A stretch of 48,858 bases of DNA from contig BFEA01000024.1 of NCBI GenBank assembly GCA_003427395.1, positions 4,029,636 to 4,078,493 on the forward strand, in the 5' to 3' direction. The DNA is from Chara braunii (Eukaryota; Streptophyta; Charophyceae; Charales; Characeae). The notes under the pieces were generated by a model. The model worked only from the letters and a program-made list of their open reading frames with translations, made no database searches and was not told where the DNA came from. Positions within the stretch are counted from its first letter, which is position 1. Each line of letters begins with the position of its first letter. This document shows positions 11,221 through 21,536 of this stretch, in pieces. The position numbers and the translations under genes are program-made.

Positions 11221-11849
11221 CACAGTCTTTGGTTGACCCAGTCAATCATGCAATATTGCCTTTCTCTCCTCCTCCCCCGAGATGCAACCCCACAATCTGC
11301 TTTCAGCCAAAAAACAAGACTTAGACTGCCGTTACGTATACATTCTTTTATTTAGTCTGGTTATGTCATGAAAGTCAAACTGAAAGTCAAAGTAGGGAGG
11401 CATGCAGTATACGCAGTCAACACGCAGTGGGGAATACAGATAGGGGTTATACTAGGTTTATAGAAGGGAAGCAATGGTTACCTTTCAGTTCCCTGCCTCC
11501 AGAACTCCTCTTGAGTTTCGGCAGAGCTCCCGCAATCGGTGGGTTGACTCCCCACAGAGTCTTGCTGCGGTCCTACGGGTTGCAATCCCGCCTGTCGCCT
11601 TCCTCTCAGAACAAGACTAGACTTAGAGTAAGAAAGATAGAATGAGGGGTTTCAGACGCTCAAGATACAAGAGAGGGACAAACTCAACTCTCAGGAGAGG
11701 ACCTTGATACCTTCACTCGGCTGAGGGCCCCGCAACGATGGCCAAATAGTAGCAGCTTCGCCATCTTCTGAAGTCAAAACTGCCGAAATCAATCACCCGA
11801 CGGCATCCCAATCCGCAACACTAACCCCCTGCTTGTAAAGTCTAGTCAC

Positions 11850-12600
11850 CTCTCCGAGTCTCAGCACCTCTCCTCAACCCAATCGCCGCCGCATAGCAGT
11901 CTGTAATAGTCAGCAACAGTATGCAACAATAGACAGCAATACGCAGCAACCAGCAGTTCGTGCACAGATGCAGCAGCCAGCAGCAGCAGTTTGTGCACAG
12001 ATGCAGCAGTCAACAACAGACAGTAGCAGTTCCAACAGTGAGGTTCGAGCATACTACATAGCCCAATTAAGTCCGCCGCATCCGTTCACTCAAGTGGTTG
12101 CCAATAGCAATGCTCTCACCGGTTCGAACGCTAACGGCCCCGCAATGGTGGTCAAGTAAACCTGCTTGGACCACCTTCAGCCAACTGCAGAGCCGGCCTG
12201 TCCGACGAACTCTCAATCTCCAGCACCACCTCTCTGCATATCACTCTTTTGTCATCAACAAGCCCTGCAGCAGCCACAACACCGCCCTCCAGAAAAGCCA
12301 ACCTCAGCATCGGCAATCAGCAGTAGCTGCTCCCCTTCCATAAGTTACTCCGATCAACAGCAACAGTCGTGCCTACAGCTGCCGATCCTTCTTTGGTTAT
12401 ATCATCTAGTAGGGTGGATTGTGCACTGGTCGATAGGTAAGCCTCAAAAACCCTACGGCTATCTCGTCATTAGTTCGTTATTCCAATAGTCGGGAACAGG
12501 CCGCCCACCGATCCACAGGTAAGTTTCCCTAATCCCGCAGCCCCTTTCCTTTCTAACTCCCATCCTACTAACCTACCCCTCAAACTACTGCTACCAACCA
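11850..12600. other. CAG/CAA-rich stretch within unit B
   Basis: Contains imperfect 'agcagc' and 'caacag' runs (11900-12020). The frames over it give Gln/Ser/Pro-rich low-complexity peptides with no recognisable domain. An 'aggtaagt' splice-donor-like sequence occurs at 12519, and a similar one in B' at about 17545, but no exon can be supported. Confidence 0.4.
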
Positions 12601-12602
12601 GC

Positions 12603-13030
12603 TCGCCCGGGTTGAAAACCCCGAGTTCGGCTCTTGGCTTGCTCGATATCCCTCAAAAACGGGCGGGACGAGCTTGTTCCTCCTCTTTTCTTCCGGCCGC
12701 CATACCTCCGCGCTACCCTTCTCTTCTCTAACTCCCGAACCACTAACCTTCTGCTAGTACTGACCCCGGATTCGTGCTCGCCCAACATAAAACCCTCGGG
12801 GTCGTGCTCCTCCCCGCTCGATACCATCAAATATCGAGCGGGCTTTCACGCCATCACTCCTCCCTCGCTCTCGCCGGCTTCTGCCATAGCCACCGCGCAC
12901 TAACCTCGCTATCTAACTCCCCCCCCACTACTCCGTTTCAAAAACGGACACAACTACTACGTTCGCCTGGTCCGTAAACCCCTTACGAGCACTTTCGCCC
13001 GCCCGACTTCGTTAAGAAACGGGCGATCTT
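12603..13030. repeat. Hairpin-bearing CT-rich repeats in unit B
   Basis: Successive segments, partly separated by 'tctaactcc', each hold a short stem-loop whose arm sequence changes while complementarity is kept. 12813-12842 has an 11-bp stem CCCGCTCGATA/TATCGAGCGGG with an 8-nt loop. 12932-12948 has TCCGTTT/AAACGGA with loop 'caa'. 12995-13026 has TCGCCCG/CGGGCGA. Weaker ones lie at 12609-12621 and 12641-12664. Loops are rich in 'tcaa' or 'ttaa'. Confidence 0.6.
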
Positions 13031-14340
13031 CACTGTCTTCAGCTTCGGTATAGCTCCTCCCCTCTCTCTCAAACGTCAAATGCATCCGGCGCGAATTCAC
13101 GCCAGGTTCTTTTTCCATTCTACTGCTCGCCCGTCACTCTTTCGTTGTGCTAAGCCGCCCGATCAGCCTTACTGCCCGTCACTCTACCGCGCCAGCCCCC
13201 ACCGTCTCTTTCTAATGCTTCCTGTCTCTACTACCTCCCACCTTGTTTCTTCGAGACACAAGCCCGACAGCAGCGGACCCTGTCGTAGCGGCCGACCGGT
13301 TGTTCCAGCAGCTCCAGCTATCAGAGGGAAACCTCGAAGGGAAACGAGTACCAGTCGGTTCGATAGTCCCTCTTGTGAGCAGCTCGGCCCCCGCCTCCTA
13401 GACTCCGTGAGGGGCCCTCAACAGAGACCGCTGAAGTCCATAGAGGAGAGGGACCTGGATGGGAGAAACATTGACTGACCTGTCAACGAGGCTCGGTCCT
13501 GATGTTACCGGCTGACCCCTGGCCAGTATCACCCACCTACCGCGGTATGTATCACGCCCGCTGATGGGTGCGGCTCCCTCATATTCCCCCACAGGGGCTT
13601 GAACCCGAATGTGGCTGCTACGGGACTCCCCCGTAATACTATATAAAGGGGTAACCTCGGCGCTGTCACAAAAATAGTTTGTAATCATACTTCAGGCAAC
13701 CCCGCGAACACAACACACACCCGCGTGACCCTACCGAACCCGAAATGTGGGTCATATACATCCTGCATTACCGGCCTCTTTGCCTCAAATGCAACTACAA
13801 ACCCGAGCCCTGATCGCGCCCTATTTCCAACAGCGGTGTGATAACGGACTTTCGCCGACATCTCAACACGCGGGCCCATCAGACGAGGCACGCACTCAAG
13901 GTCCCCGACTGTTGGGACAACCATAAAGTCTGGCGTCGTATCCTGCTAGCGTTAGGCCCAAGGTTGGGTCTAGTTCTGTCGTACGCTCAAGTAAACAAAC
14001 AATGCGCGACGTGCAGTTACCGAAAGACTTTCGGAACTACCTTGTTGTCGATGTTGTCCTCCACAAGTACGCACTGGTCACCGGCAAGCGCACCAATCAC
14101 GAGACATAATCCTTTTAATCTTATCTTAATCAGAAAAACAAAACTCTAGTCGGCAACTATGCCGACTTTCACAACCATCAATCAAAAAAAAATCATGCGC
14201 GCCTTAAATCTGCGCGCCCACACACTCTTTATTCTTGTCAACCATCCAGTCAACGTAAACCACAGACACTGTCGCGCCTCTCGCGGTATACTTAGAACTT
14301 TAAACCAAACTATTCCTGTCGTTTGCAAAAACCAAGGCGG

Positions 14341-14358
14341 ATACCCTTGTAAGGGTAT
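14341..14358. repeat. 18-bp palindrome near the right end of unit B
   Basis: ATACCCTTGTAAGGGTAT lies 11 bp from the proposed ACCGACA terminus. The identical palindrome recurs at 20160-20177, the same distance from the end of B'. It is subterminal and symmetrical, so it could be a structural or protein-binding end signal. Confidence 0.8.
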
Positions 14359-15101
14359 TCGCACCGACAATAACTAATTATAAATCAACCTCTAAGTCAT
14401 TGCTAAAAAAAAACTAGATCCTGACAAAATTTCCCCTATGCAGAGTGGATCGCCGAAATCGTCACCTGTCAAAATATAATCTACCTCCTTTAAACTAAGA
14501 AAATTTCAGTAGCGCTTCACGTAGGAAAAGTGTCTTTCCATAATTTATATCAACCCAGATATGAAAACAAAAATAATCTTCAACTTTCCAAAGTCAAATC
14601 TTGTCTAACTCCCTGAATTAGCAAAAATTTCGGCAGCACTCCCTTTAGAAAATGAGACTTTCCATATTTTTACTAAGCCATATATAAAAATTAGACAAGT
14701 TGAACTTTGAAAAGTCAAATTTTGATTAACTCCTTGGATTTGCTCAAATTTCGGCAGTGTTTCCCGTAGAGAAAGTAGCTTACCAAAATTTATACAAAGT
14801 CAAGTATAGCAAATGATCCTAGAAAATGTAAGAATAGATCTAAGTAAAAAAAAAAAAAAAAAAACCCAGAAAATGCAGGAATTGAAACGAACTCCTACAG
14901 CTCTAGCATGTGGCGAGCATCTAAAACAACTACCTGTCAAACTGAAACTTAGACTAAGTAGTAATCTCACTCAGCCACATGTAAGGCCAAACCACAATGA
15001 TAAGTACTCTCACCAACCCAAAGTTAACTTGGTCAAACAATAGTTCGTAGTCTTTCACTGATTTATCCCTTATACCCACAACTTACATAAGGCGTAAAGC
15101 T

Positions 15102-16222
15102 AGACCACCCAAACTTATGGAACAATGTCTGGCTCAGTCATTGAGTATACACAAACAGAGGGTACTACAACTTTTCTTTCCCTTGGGCACATGACCAGGT
15201 TGTCCATCCTAGTCGCCCTGAACTGTTTAAGTATCCAAATTTTATATAATTATCTGCAATTAGTCTTTTAAGGTAGCATATGACTGAACTGATCATCTTC
15301 AGCTCGAGGTTCAGTCTGTTCTTACTTACCACAAGTTTACTCTTAGTTAATACTCTCTTTAGTTTGTGATAAGCTCTAGTTAAACCACCCAAACTTATGA
15401 GACAGTGTCTGACTAGCTTGTTCATAGATAAAGTAGTAGTAAAATATAGCCAAGTTATAACCTTTTGGTTCCAGCATATGCATGACATTGGACCAAGACC
15501 ACCCAAACTTATGGAACATGTCCACAAATGGTTAACAGGTACCCCCACTTTTCACCCCTAGGGTAACATTCACAACCTTGAAAAGTGCATTGAGAATCTT
15601 GTTTTTTTTTTTTTTTTTTGCCCTGTTTTTTTTTTTGTCAAGTTTTTTATGTGTCAAGTTTGATGTTTGTTCGGTTCCTGGAGATGGTTGTTTTAGGCAA
15701 TGGTGAAAATCGTGAAAATCGACAAATTGAAATGTTGGTGAAATTTCATGAAAGTGCACTTTTGACTTGATGTTTTATATGTTTTTTTTTTTTTTTTTTT
15801 TCGGTTTTATTTTTAGAATAAGTTAGTAAGAAGTGCACTCTACAGATTGGTGTGAAGTATGGTTAAAATAACCCTTTGGTTTTCTTATAAATGGGGTTGA
15901 AAATTGGGGGGTCGGTTAGCCTTCTATCAACATGTCTGGTCCTCTACCTAATTCGTTCCCTTGAATAAAACAGGAAGGGGTTATGAAACATGCTCAAACC
16001 CTCTCGTTCATAATCAAGAAAAACTGAGAAAACCCAAAATAGACAAGACAACCAAGCCATCCAAACTTATGGGACAATGTCTGGTTCCTAAAAAACTAAT
16101 CACAAACAGCCCTCGCAAGTCAGAGTAACCAGACCACCCAAACTTATGAAACATGTATGGTTTTCCAATCAATTCAAAAATAAACATAGCACTGGACCTC
16201 CCCAAACTTATGGAGACTTGCC
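15102..16222. repeat. Cluster of 27-bp motifs in unit B'
   Basis: Copies of the 'ccacccaaacttatgg' motif at 15102, 15382, 15496, 16054, 16131 and, diverged, 16193. Order and orientation match the unit B cluster. The copy at 15496 is the target of the MITE insertion. Confidence 0.75.
15523..15928. mobile_element. MITE-like insertion, 8-bp TSD (hAT-like)
   Basis: A 406-bp segment flanked by the direct repeat aacatgtc (15515-15522 and 15929-15936). The paralogous site in unit B (10972-10979) carries one aacatgtc and no insert, so this is a precise insertion. The ends are imperfect terminal inverted repeats: the left has GGTTAACAGG followed by CCCCCAC and TTTTCACCCC, and the right, reverse-complemented, GGCTAACCGA followed by CCCCCAA and TTTTCAACCCC. 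The interior is T-rich (poly-T at about 15602 and 15783) with no transposase. An 8-bp TSD is typical of the hAT superfamily; family assignment is inference. Confidence 0.8.
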
Positions 16223-16859
16223 TAACCTTTGATTGACCCAGTAAGACAAGCAATACTGCCTTCCTCCCATCCTTCCCCCAGTTGCAATCCCACAATCTGC
16301 TTTCAGTCAAACAACAAAACTAAGACAGACATTACGCATACCTTCCTTTATTTAAGTCTGGTTTAAGTCCTGAAAGTCAAAGTAAGGGGTGCACGCAGTA
16401 CACTCAGTCAAACATAGCAAGAGATACAGATAGGGGTTATCACCGGGTTTATAGAAGTGGATGGAAGGTTACCTCTCAGTTCCCTACCTCCATAACTCCT
16501 CCTAAGTCCCGCTAGAGCTCCCGCAATCGGTGGGCTGACTCCCCACAGAGTCTTGTTGCGGTCCTACGGGTTGCAATCCCGCCTGCCGCCTTCCCCTCAG
16601 AACAGGACTAGACTTAGAGTAAGAAGGGCAGAAGGAGGAGTTTCGGACTCTCGAGATACAGGAGGGGGACTGACTAAACTCCTGGGAGAGGGCCTAGCAA
16701 CCTTCATGCGCCTAAGGGCCCCGCAATGATGGTCAATAAACATAGTTATTGATGAAACTCGGGTCGAACTGCTGACCGTTGGCCTCCTGATAACTACCAT
16801 ATCGTAGCAATAACCCCTCCCTAAATCGTCTGATCACCTCCTTTAAGTACCGCAATCCG

Positions 16860-18020
16860 ATTTTTTGACGAATACACAACTATGCAGCCCCAGACTGCTT
16901 CATTCAAGTAGAGCCTCCCCCCCCCCCCCCCTTCGTGTTTTTAATCAAAGTACTAGCAAGGTCGGCAGGAGCCTAGTGGAGTGTGGCGCACACAACCACC
17001 GTACGCGGCGGCCACACAAACACAAGTAGAACGTAGTAGCAAGTCTATATACAAAGTCAGCCGCACGAACACAACAATTCTAGCTTCGTCTTTCACCAGT
17101 CGTACACTCACACCTACACAAAGGAAAGAAGACACAATTCACAACCATCGTACCAACCATAGCATCCGCCTCACCGACCGAACCCAACAAGCGTACGAAC
17201 TAAAACAACAGCAGCCTGACTGGCTGCAATCTTTCCTTCATCCGTGAAACACAGCCAACTACAACAGCAATGAGTAATAATGCGTGCACGACAATCGCGC
17301 GCAGCTGTCATGCGCCTTGTCATGCCTAAGCCAAATACAATAGTACTCCTCCAATTCTGCACGCCCATCAATCATGTGCAGCAATATTTCCCTGCTGTGA
17401 AGTCCAGCAATATGTAGCAGAGGGCACCGTTCTATAGAAGAACGTAGCTTCAACAAAACCCGTAGCTCTAGTAGGAACGACAATTGATGCACGACTCTTT
17501 TGTACTGCAGACAAATTTCTTCTCCTGAGGCCAGTCCCAGCGACAGGTAAGTGCTCCCTCTCTCTCGTTTCCTGTTGTCGTCACCCTCGTCGCCTTCGTT
17601 ATTGTCATTATGTCCTGCGTATCAATGTACTTGGTTGCCAACCCGTCCAGGTTCAACACTCTGCTTGTTGTACGAAAGCTTCGAGGCAGGATTTTCATGG
17701 TCGCCCGCTACGTATGCGTCTCGCTCTCACCTTCATAATTGGCTCGATCTCCAAAGCACCCGGTCGCCTTCTGGGTCAAGTTCACGCTACCCTTACAACA
17801 CCTCGTTGATGGCCCATGCTTAGAAACGTCGGGATGAAGATGGTCACGAGATGGTTGTGATGTTCCCGTCAATGGAAACGAAGCGCATGGTAAAGAGGAA
17901 CACAACCATAGTATAGGCAAAACTCTACCGCAGACAGTGCTCACCAAGTGCATATGATGCGAACGAATCTACCGCCCGAGCATGGCCACATGCCCTGCCT
18001 CATTTCCTGCAATTCCTACT
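16860..18020. other. Middle of unit B', no gene recognised
   Basis: Begins after a C homopolymer (about 16918-16931). Composition resembles the CAG/CAA-rich part of unit B but alignment is poor. Short frames on both strands show no known motif. Confidence 0.4.
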
Positions 18021-18448
18021 GCCTACGTAGCACCGTGTTCGCGTGAACATGTTCGGCCGAACGCGAACAAGCGTCAAAAATCCTCCGAACGCGAACATAA
18101 AAAATGTATAAAAAAAAAACAAAAGTTCTCAAAAAAATCGAAAAAAAATATATGTTATGTAAAATAACAATACAAGCAACGTTTACCTTGGGGATATGTT
18201 CAAATTCGTAGCCCATCATGAGTTAAAAAAAAAAAAAAAACGATTTTTTTTTNNNNNNNNNNNNNNNNNNNNNNNNNNNNNNNNNNNNNNNNNNNNNNNN
18301 NNNNNNNNNNNNNNNNNNNNNNNNNNNNNNNNNNNNNNNNNNNNNNNNNNNNNNNNNNNNNAAAAACAATTATGTTCGCCCGAACATGTTCGCGAGCTGT
18401 TCGCGCGAACGTGAAGGGGCGCGAACACGTTCGCCGTGCTACGCAGCC
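18021..18448. repeat. Foldback (inverted repeat) around an assembly gap
   Basis: The left arm begins 'gcctacgtagcaccg' (18021) and the right arm ends 'cgtgctacgcagcc' (18448), near reverse complements. Both arms are full of GAAC/GTTC palindromes such as 'gaacatgttcg' and 'gttcgcgcgaac'. Between them lie A-rich sequence, 109 Ns (18253-18361) and poly-A/poly-T edges. No clear target duplication is visible, so a foldback transposon or MITE is inferred. Confidence 0.55.
18253..18361. other. Assembly gap (109 Ns)
   Basis: A run of N flanked by poly-T on the left and poly-A on the right, inside the foldback. Homopolymer plus inverted repeat probably defeated assembly. Confidence 0.98.
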
Positions 18449-18739
18449 TATTGCTTTCGTTCAGGTACGTATTTTGCCCCAGCTGCTAGTCTCACGCCAC
18501 CTTCATCGGTCATATGAGCAGCACACCGCAAAATAGGTAAGCCTCTATTTCTCTTTCCGTGCGAACTTCGGCCGCCAGGATGAGCAACATTGAATGAATC
18601 TTCCGCTAGAACAGGAAAAAATACATTCTCATTTTGAATTTCCCTTTTCGTTGCCGTTTTCTGCCATACACTGCTCAACGTCTAACCCCTATAGCACCAA
18701 TACTAACCACCCTTTCTCTTTTCTCACTTTGCCGTCAGC

Positions 18740-18990
18740 TTCACCTCAGTCCAAAACCCCATAGTCGAATCTTTGCTTGCTCGTTTCTGTCAAGGAACGA
18801 GTGGAATATCTGTTTTTCACCTCACCATCTCCACTGTCTCTCAGCACCTCTGTGCGTCTCGTTCCTTCCTTACCTCTCTTTCTACTTACTCTCCATCCCT
18901 TCTAACTTAACCAACGGGTTCGCCCTAGCCCAGAACCCCAGATTAGCCTCTTCCCACGCCCGATTCTGTTAAAAATCGAGTGCGCTATCT
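18740..18990. repeat. Hairpin-bearing repeats in unit B'
   Basis: Two related segments, each with 'ccaaaacccc' or 'ccagaacccc' then a stem-loop: CTCGTTTC/GGAACGAG (18780-18801, loop 'tgtcaa') and CGATT/AATCG (18961-18978, loop 'ctgttaaa'). They correspond to the hairpin repeats at 12603-13030. Confidence 0.5.
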
Positions 18991-19163
18991 GTCTTCTCCC
19001 TCGTCATATCCATCTTCTTTAATACGCCATGTCCGCCTGCATGTATCCCGCGCGGCTTCATGGGTAGTTTCAACCTCCCTTTTCCTTGCATTTCCCTGAC
19101 GATGTCAAGTGACACAGAAAGTAGGACGGTGGTCGTTGAAATTGAATGGCCGAGGAGTGTGTA

Positions 19164-19283
19164 GCGACTTGCCTGGTGAATCTGCCTACCTCGAGCTGTA
19201 TGGCACTGCAGCGGAGGACCAATGCGACTTGCCTGCTGAATCTGCCTACCGCGAGCTGTACGGCACTGCAGCGGGGGGACCTT
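19164..19283. repeat. 60-bp tandem duplication
   Basis: Two adjacent 60-bp copies (19164-19223, 19224-19283) starting 'gcgacttgcctg' and sharing 'gaatctgcctacc' and 'ggcactgcagcgg'. The period is a multiple of three and the plus frame repeats 'SAYxELYGTAA', but no domain or gene context supports coding. Confidence 0.85.
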
Positions 19284-20159
19284 TGCTCGGTCGTCGGGGT
19301 AACTCCAACGCTGCAGCACAAAGAAGGGCACGGGGCCTGCTGTGGGAACCCAGGTGATGCGGGTCCTGATGCAGATCTTGGCGGTAGCTGTAGATATTCG
19401 GCTAGGAACTTAATGGACCGGAGTGGAGGAAAGTCCGATGTGGCTGGCCCCGCAACCTATATTGTTGCGGCCCTCTTGGCAGTGTTTTGGGCTGCCTGTG
19501 GCCAGCCGCAGCTCGCGTCCGTCGGTTCCTCATGGGCCCGCCCACGCCCGAACCTCTCACAGCAGATTGTGGCTGGTAGCCGGTGTATTCATAGCGACCC
19601 CTGCCACCCTCAGGTTGCAACCCCAAAGGCCTGCTAGGAATGTTCTCCAATTCTCTTCCGATCTTAGGCTATCGACGCCTTCCAAATGGAACGCAAGGGA
19701 AGCCACAACCACAGACCCTAGCATTACGGCTTCCCCCTGTGTTGTGGGCCAAGCACCCACTAACCTTCATACCCGTTGACCTCCTCGGTCCGTGTTCCCA
19801 CGCAGTCAGAATTATGTCAACGCCTTTGCCACGCCGGAGTCTCGACGGGCGTGCTCAAGGTCTTTGACTGTCGTTTCGGCCATTGTGTCCGACATCGGTC
19901 TCATAACAAATTACCGAGGTAAAAACAATTAAAACAATTAAATAAACAAATAATAAAAATAAGAAGAAACGTTGCGCGTCCCTTTGGCTCGTGACGTTGT
20001 GGACACCCATGTTGCGCCCTTCCATGTTGTGCATGGTTGCAGCTTGCCGTTGATACCCGCCGCGCGCCGCTCACCCTGGCGGGAGCCTAAACTTCCTCCC
20101 GTACGGGCGCCGTTGAGCGGACGAGGCTGCACTAGTGCGACTTGCAAGGAGCACGCCAA

Positions 20160-20177
20160 ATACCCTTGTAAGGGTAT
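20160..20177. repeat. 18-bp palindrome near the right end of unit B'
   Basis: Identical to 14341-14358. It is followed by 'ttggtacgaca', corresponding to 'tcgcaccgaca' in unit B, which fixes the end of the unit at about 20188. Confidence 0.8.
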
Positions 20178-20188
20178 TTGGTACGACA

Positions 20189-21536
20189 ACGTGGCAGCGA
20201 AGTGGGAAGCGATGCAATGTGTTGTATTACACTCTAGTGCATCATATTTTGTTTTAGTAATTCGTATTCTCATGCACTTCAATCTAGTGCATTGGGATCC
20301 ATATGCGGAACAACGGTAAAGCGGTATGTGATACAATGGAGTGCAACTGCAATGCGATGTAATATGATGATATGACATGAAATGTAATGAACGCGTTTGG
20401 AAGCCATATATGTCCATGGTGAAGCGTGATGATGTTGAAAGCAAAATAAGAAAAAGATCATTGTGATCTGACCAGCATGATTATATGTCCTACAAATTTC
20501 CAACGCTAAAGAGTCGGCCAGTGGTACTCCTTTTTAAAACTTTCTTGTTTTCTTACTCATGGTTAAATCTTACCTCTGCTAATTCACTTGTATGACACAA
20601 TGGTGCAAATGGGCGGCTTGGCATTGTCTTTGGCAGACCTCTAGTGGTTTTCAAGGAAGGATTTTATAGTCGACGGTACTGGTAAGTCTATTTTTTTGTG
20701 AATGGACTATCGCATGCTAGTATTGTTGTGAAAGAAATAATAAAAGCTCAAAGGGTGCTCATGTTTAAAACTCGGTGACAAACCATTCTCTATTGTGATT
20801 TTATGAAGTGGAGGAAACAAACGAAGGGAGAAGAACAACTGCAAACAAAATCAAACAAACACATGCACATCGGGAATCATAAACATACAAATATATATAT
20901 GAGGACAAGAAAGTGCACAAACAAACCACCCGAGGACAAATAACACCAGCGGTTACCTAAATACACCTTCGCTAGGAACTTTTTTAACTACTTTTGGCTC
21001 TACTTACAACCACATACGAACATGAAAGTCCAAGCAGGACCCGATAAAAAAAAAAAAAACAGGGAAGTCGCCCCCGATCTGAGTACACCTTAACAATCCT
21101 CCTCTACTAACGGTTGGTGGAGGTGGAGGTTTGATAAAATAGTATTTATTCCAAAATGAACTTTGTGTATGCTGAAGCTTTGTCCCATTTTCTTGCGGAT
21201 CTTTCCAACTAACCACATACCTTTGTCTGATCCGGGTATTAAAACAAAAACACACGCACACACAAAGACTTAGGACTACGACACAGTCACGATTTCAGTC
21301 TAAAATCCACTTCAAGCACCCCTCGAATACAGCACATCCACACCGGACCTTAAAGCTCGATTGTATACATTCGCACTTTTCTTTGCTTTGGCACAACCTT
21401 CGCAAAATCGTGACTGAAGCACATTTTCAATCTGGAGATGTGACTGAGCCCTAGTTTTCCCCAAAAGAAAAGGTTGCACTGCACAACGCCGCTTGTGCTA
21501 TCTGAAAAATAGAAGACTGCTTACTTCATGAGTAAG
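20189..21536. other. No recognisable gene
   Basis: Unique-looking sequence between unit B' and the LINE remnant. It has repeated 'tagtgcat' words at about 20236 and 20286 and a short poly-A near 21047. Minus-strand frames at 19938-20444 and 21004-21261 resemble no known protein. Confidence 0.45.

Larger units (their letters stand above)
9895..14369. repeat. Non-coding unit B, copy 1
   Basis: A 4.5-kb block repeated as B' at 14413-20188 with landmarks in the same order. These are the start 'cctgaca', 'cacctgtcaaaatataatct', three roughly 120-bp subrepeats with 'ttcggcag', a cluster of 27-bp motifs around 'ccacccaaacttatggaa', the 'ccccacagagtcttg' block (about 11545 and 16540), hairpin-bearing CT-rich repeats (12600-13030 and 18740-18990) and the palindrome ATACCCTTGTAAGGGTAT near the right end. 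Read on the minus strand it starts TGTCGGTGCG. Open frames are short, low-complexity and not conserved between the copies, so I call it non-coding. A giant LTR or a tandem satellite-like unit are both possible. Confidence 0.75.
14413..20188. repeat. Non-coding unit B', second copy
   Basis: Direct repeat of 9895-14369, separated from it by about 43 bp. It is longer because of later insertions: a 406-bp MITE (15523-15928), a foldback with an assembly gap (about 18021-18448) and probably others between 16860 and 19970. Similarity is strong up to about 16720, patchy in the middle and clear again at the terminal palindrome. No A-type tail precedes it, so the array reads A, A'-B, B'. Confidence 0.7.

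Noticed and set aside
13580-13640. tRNA or SINE: the minus strand contains GGTTCAAGCCC, a B-box match.
   Set aside because: No A box at proper spacing, no cloverleaf and no anticodon arm could be formed.
14341-14377. Helitron 3' end (hairpin followed by CTAA).
   Set aside because: The hairpin-to-CTRR spacing is acceptable in unit B, but unit B' has no CTRR after the same hairpin. Both units instead end in CGACA, which fits an LTR-like terminus better.
6651-20188. Ribosomal DNA intergenic spacer, as an explanation for the long non-coding array.
   Set aside because: No rRNA gene sequence occurs anywhere in the window, and the internal landmarks do not resemble spacer promoters.
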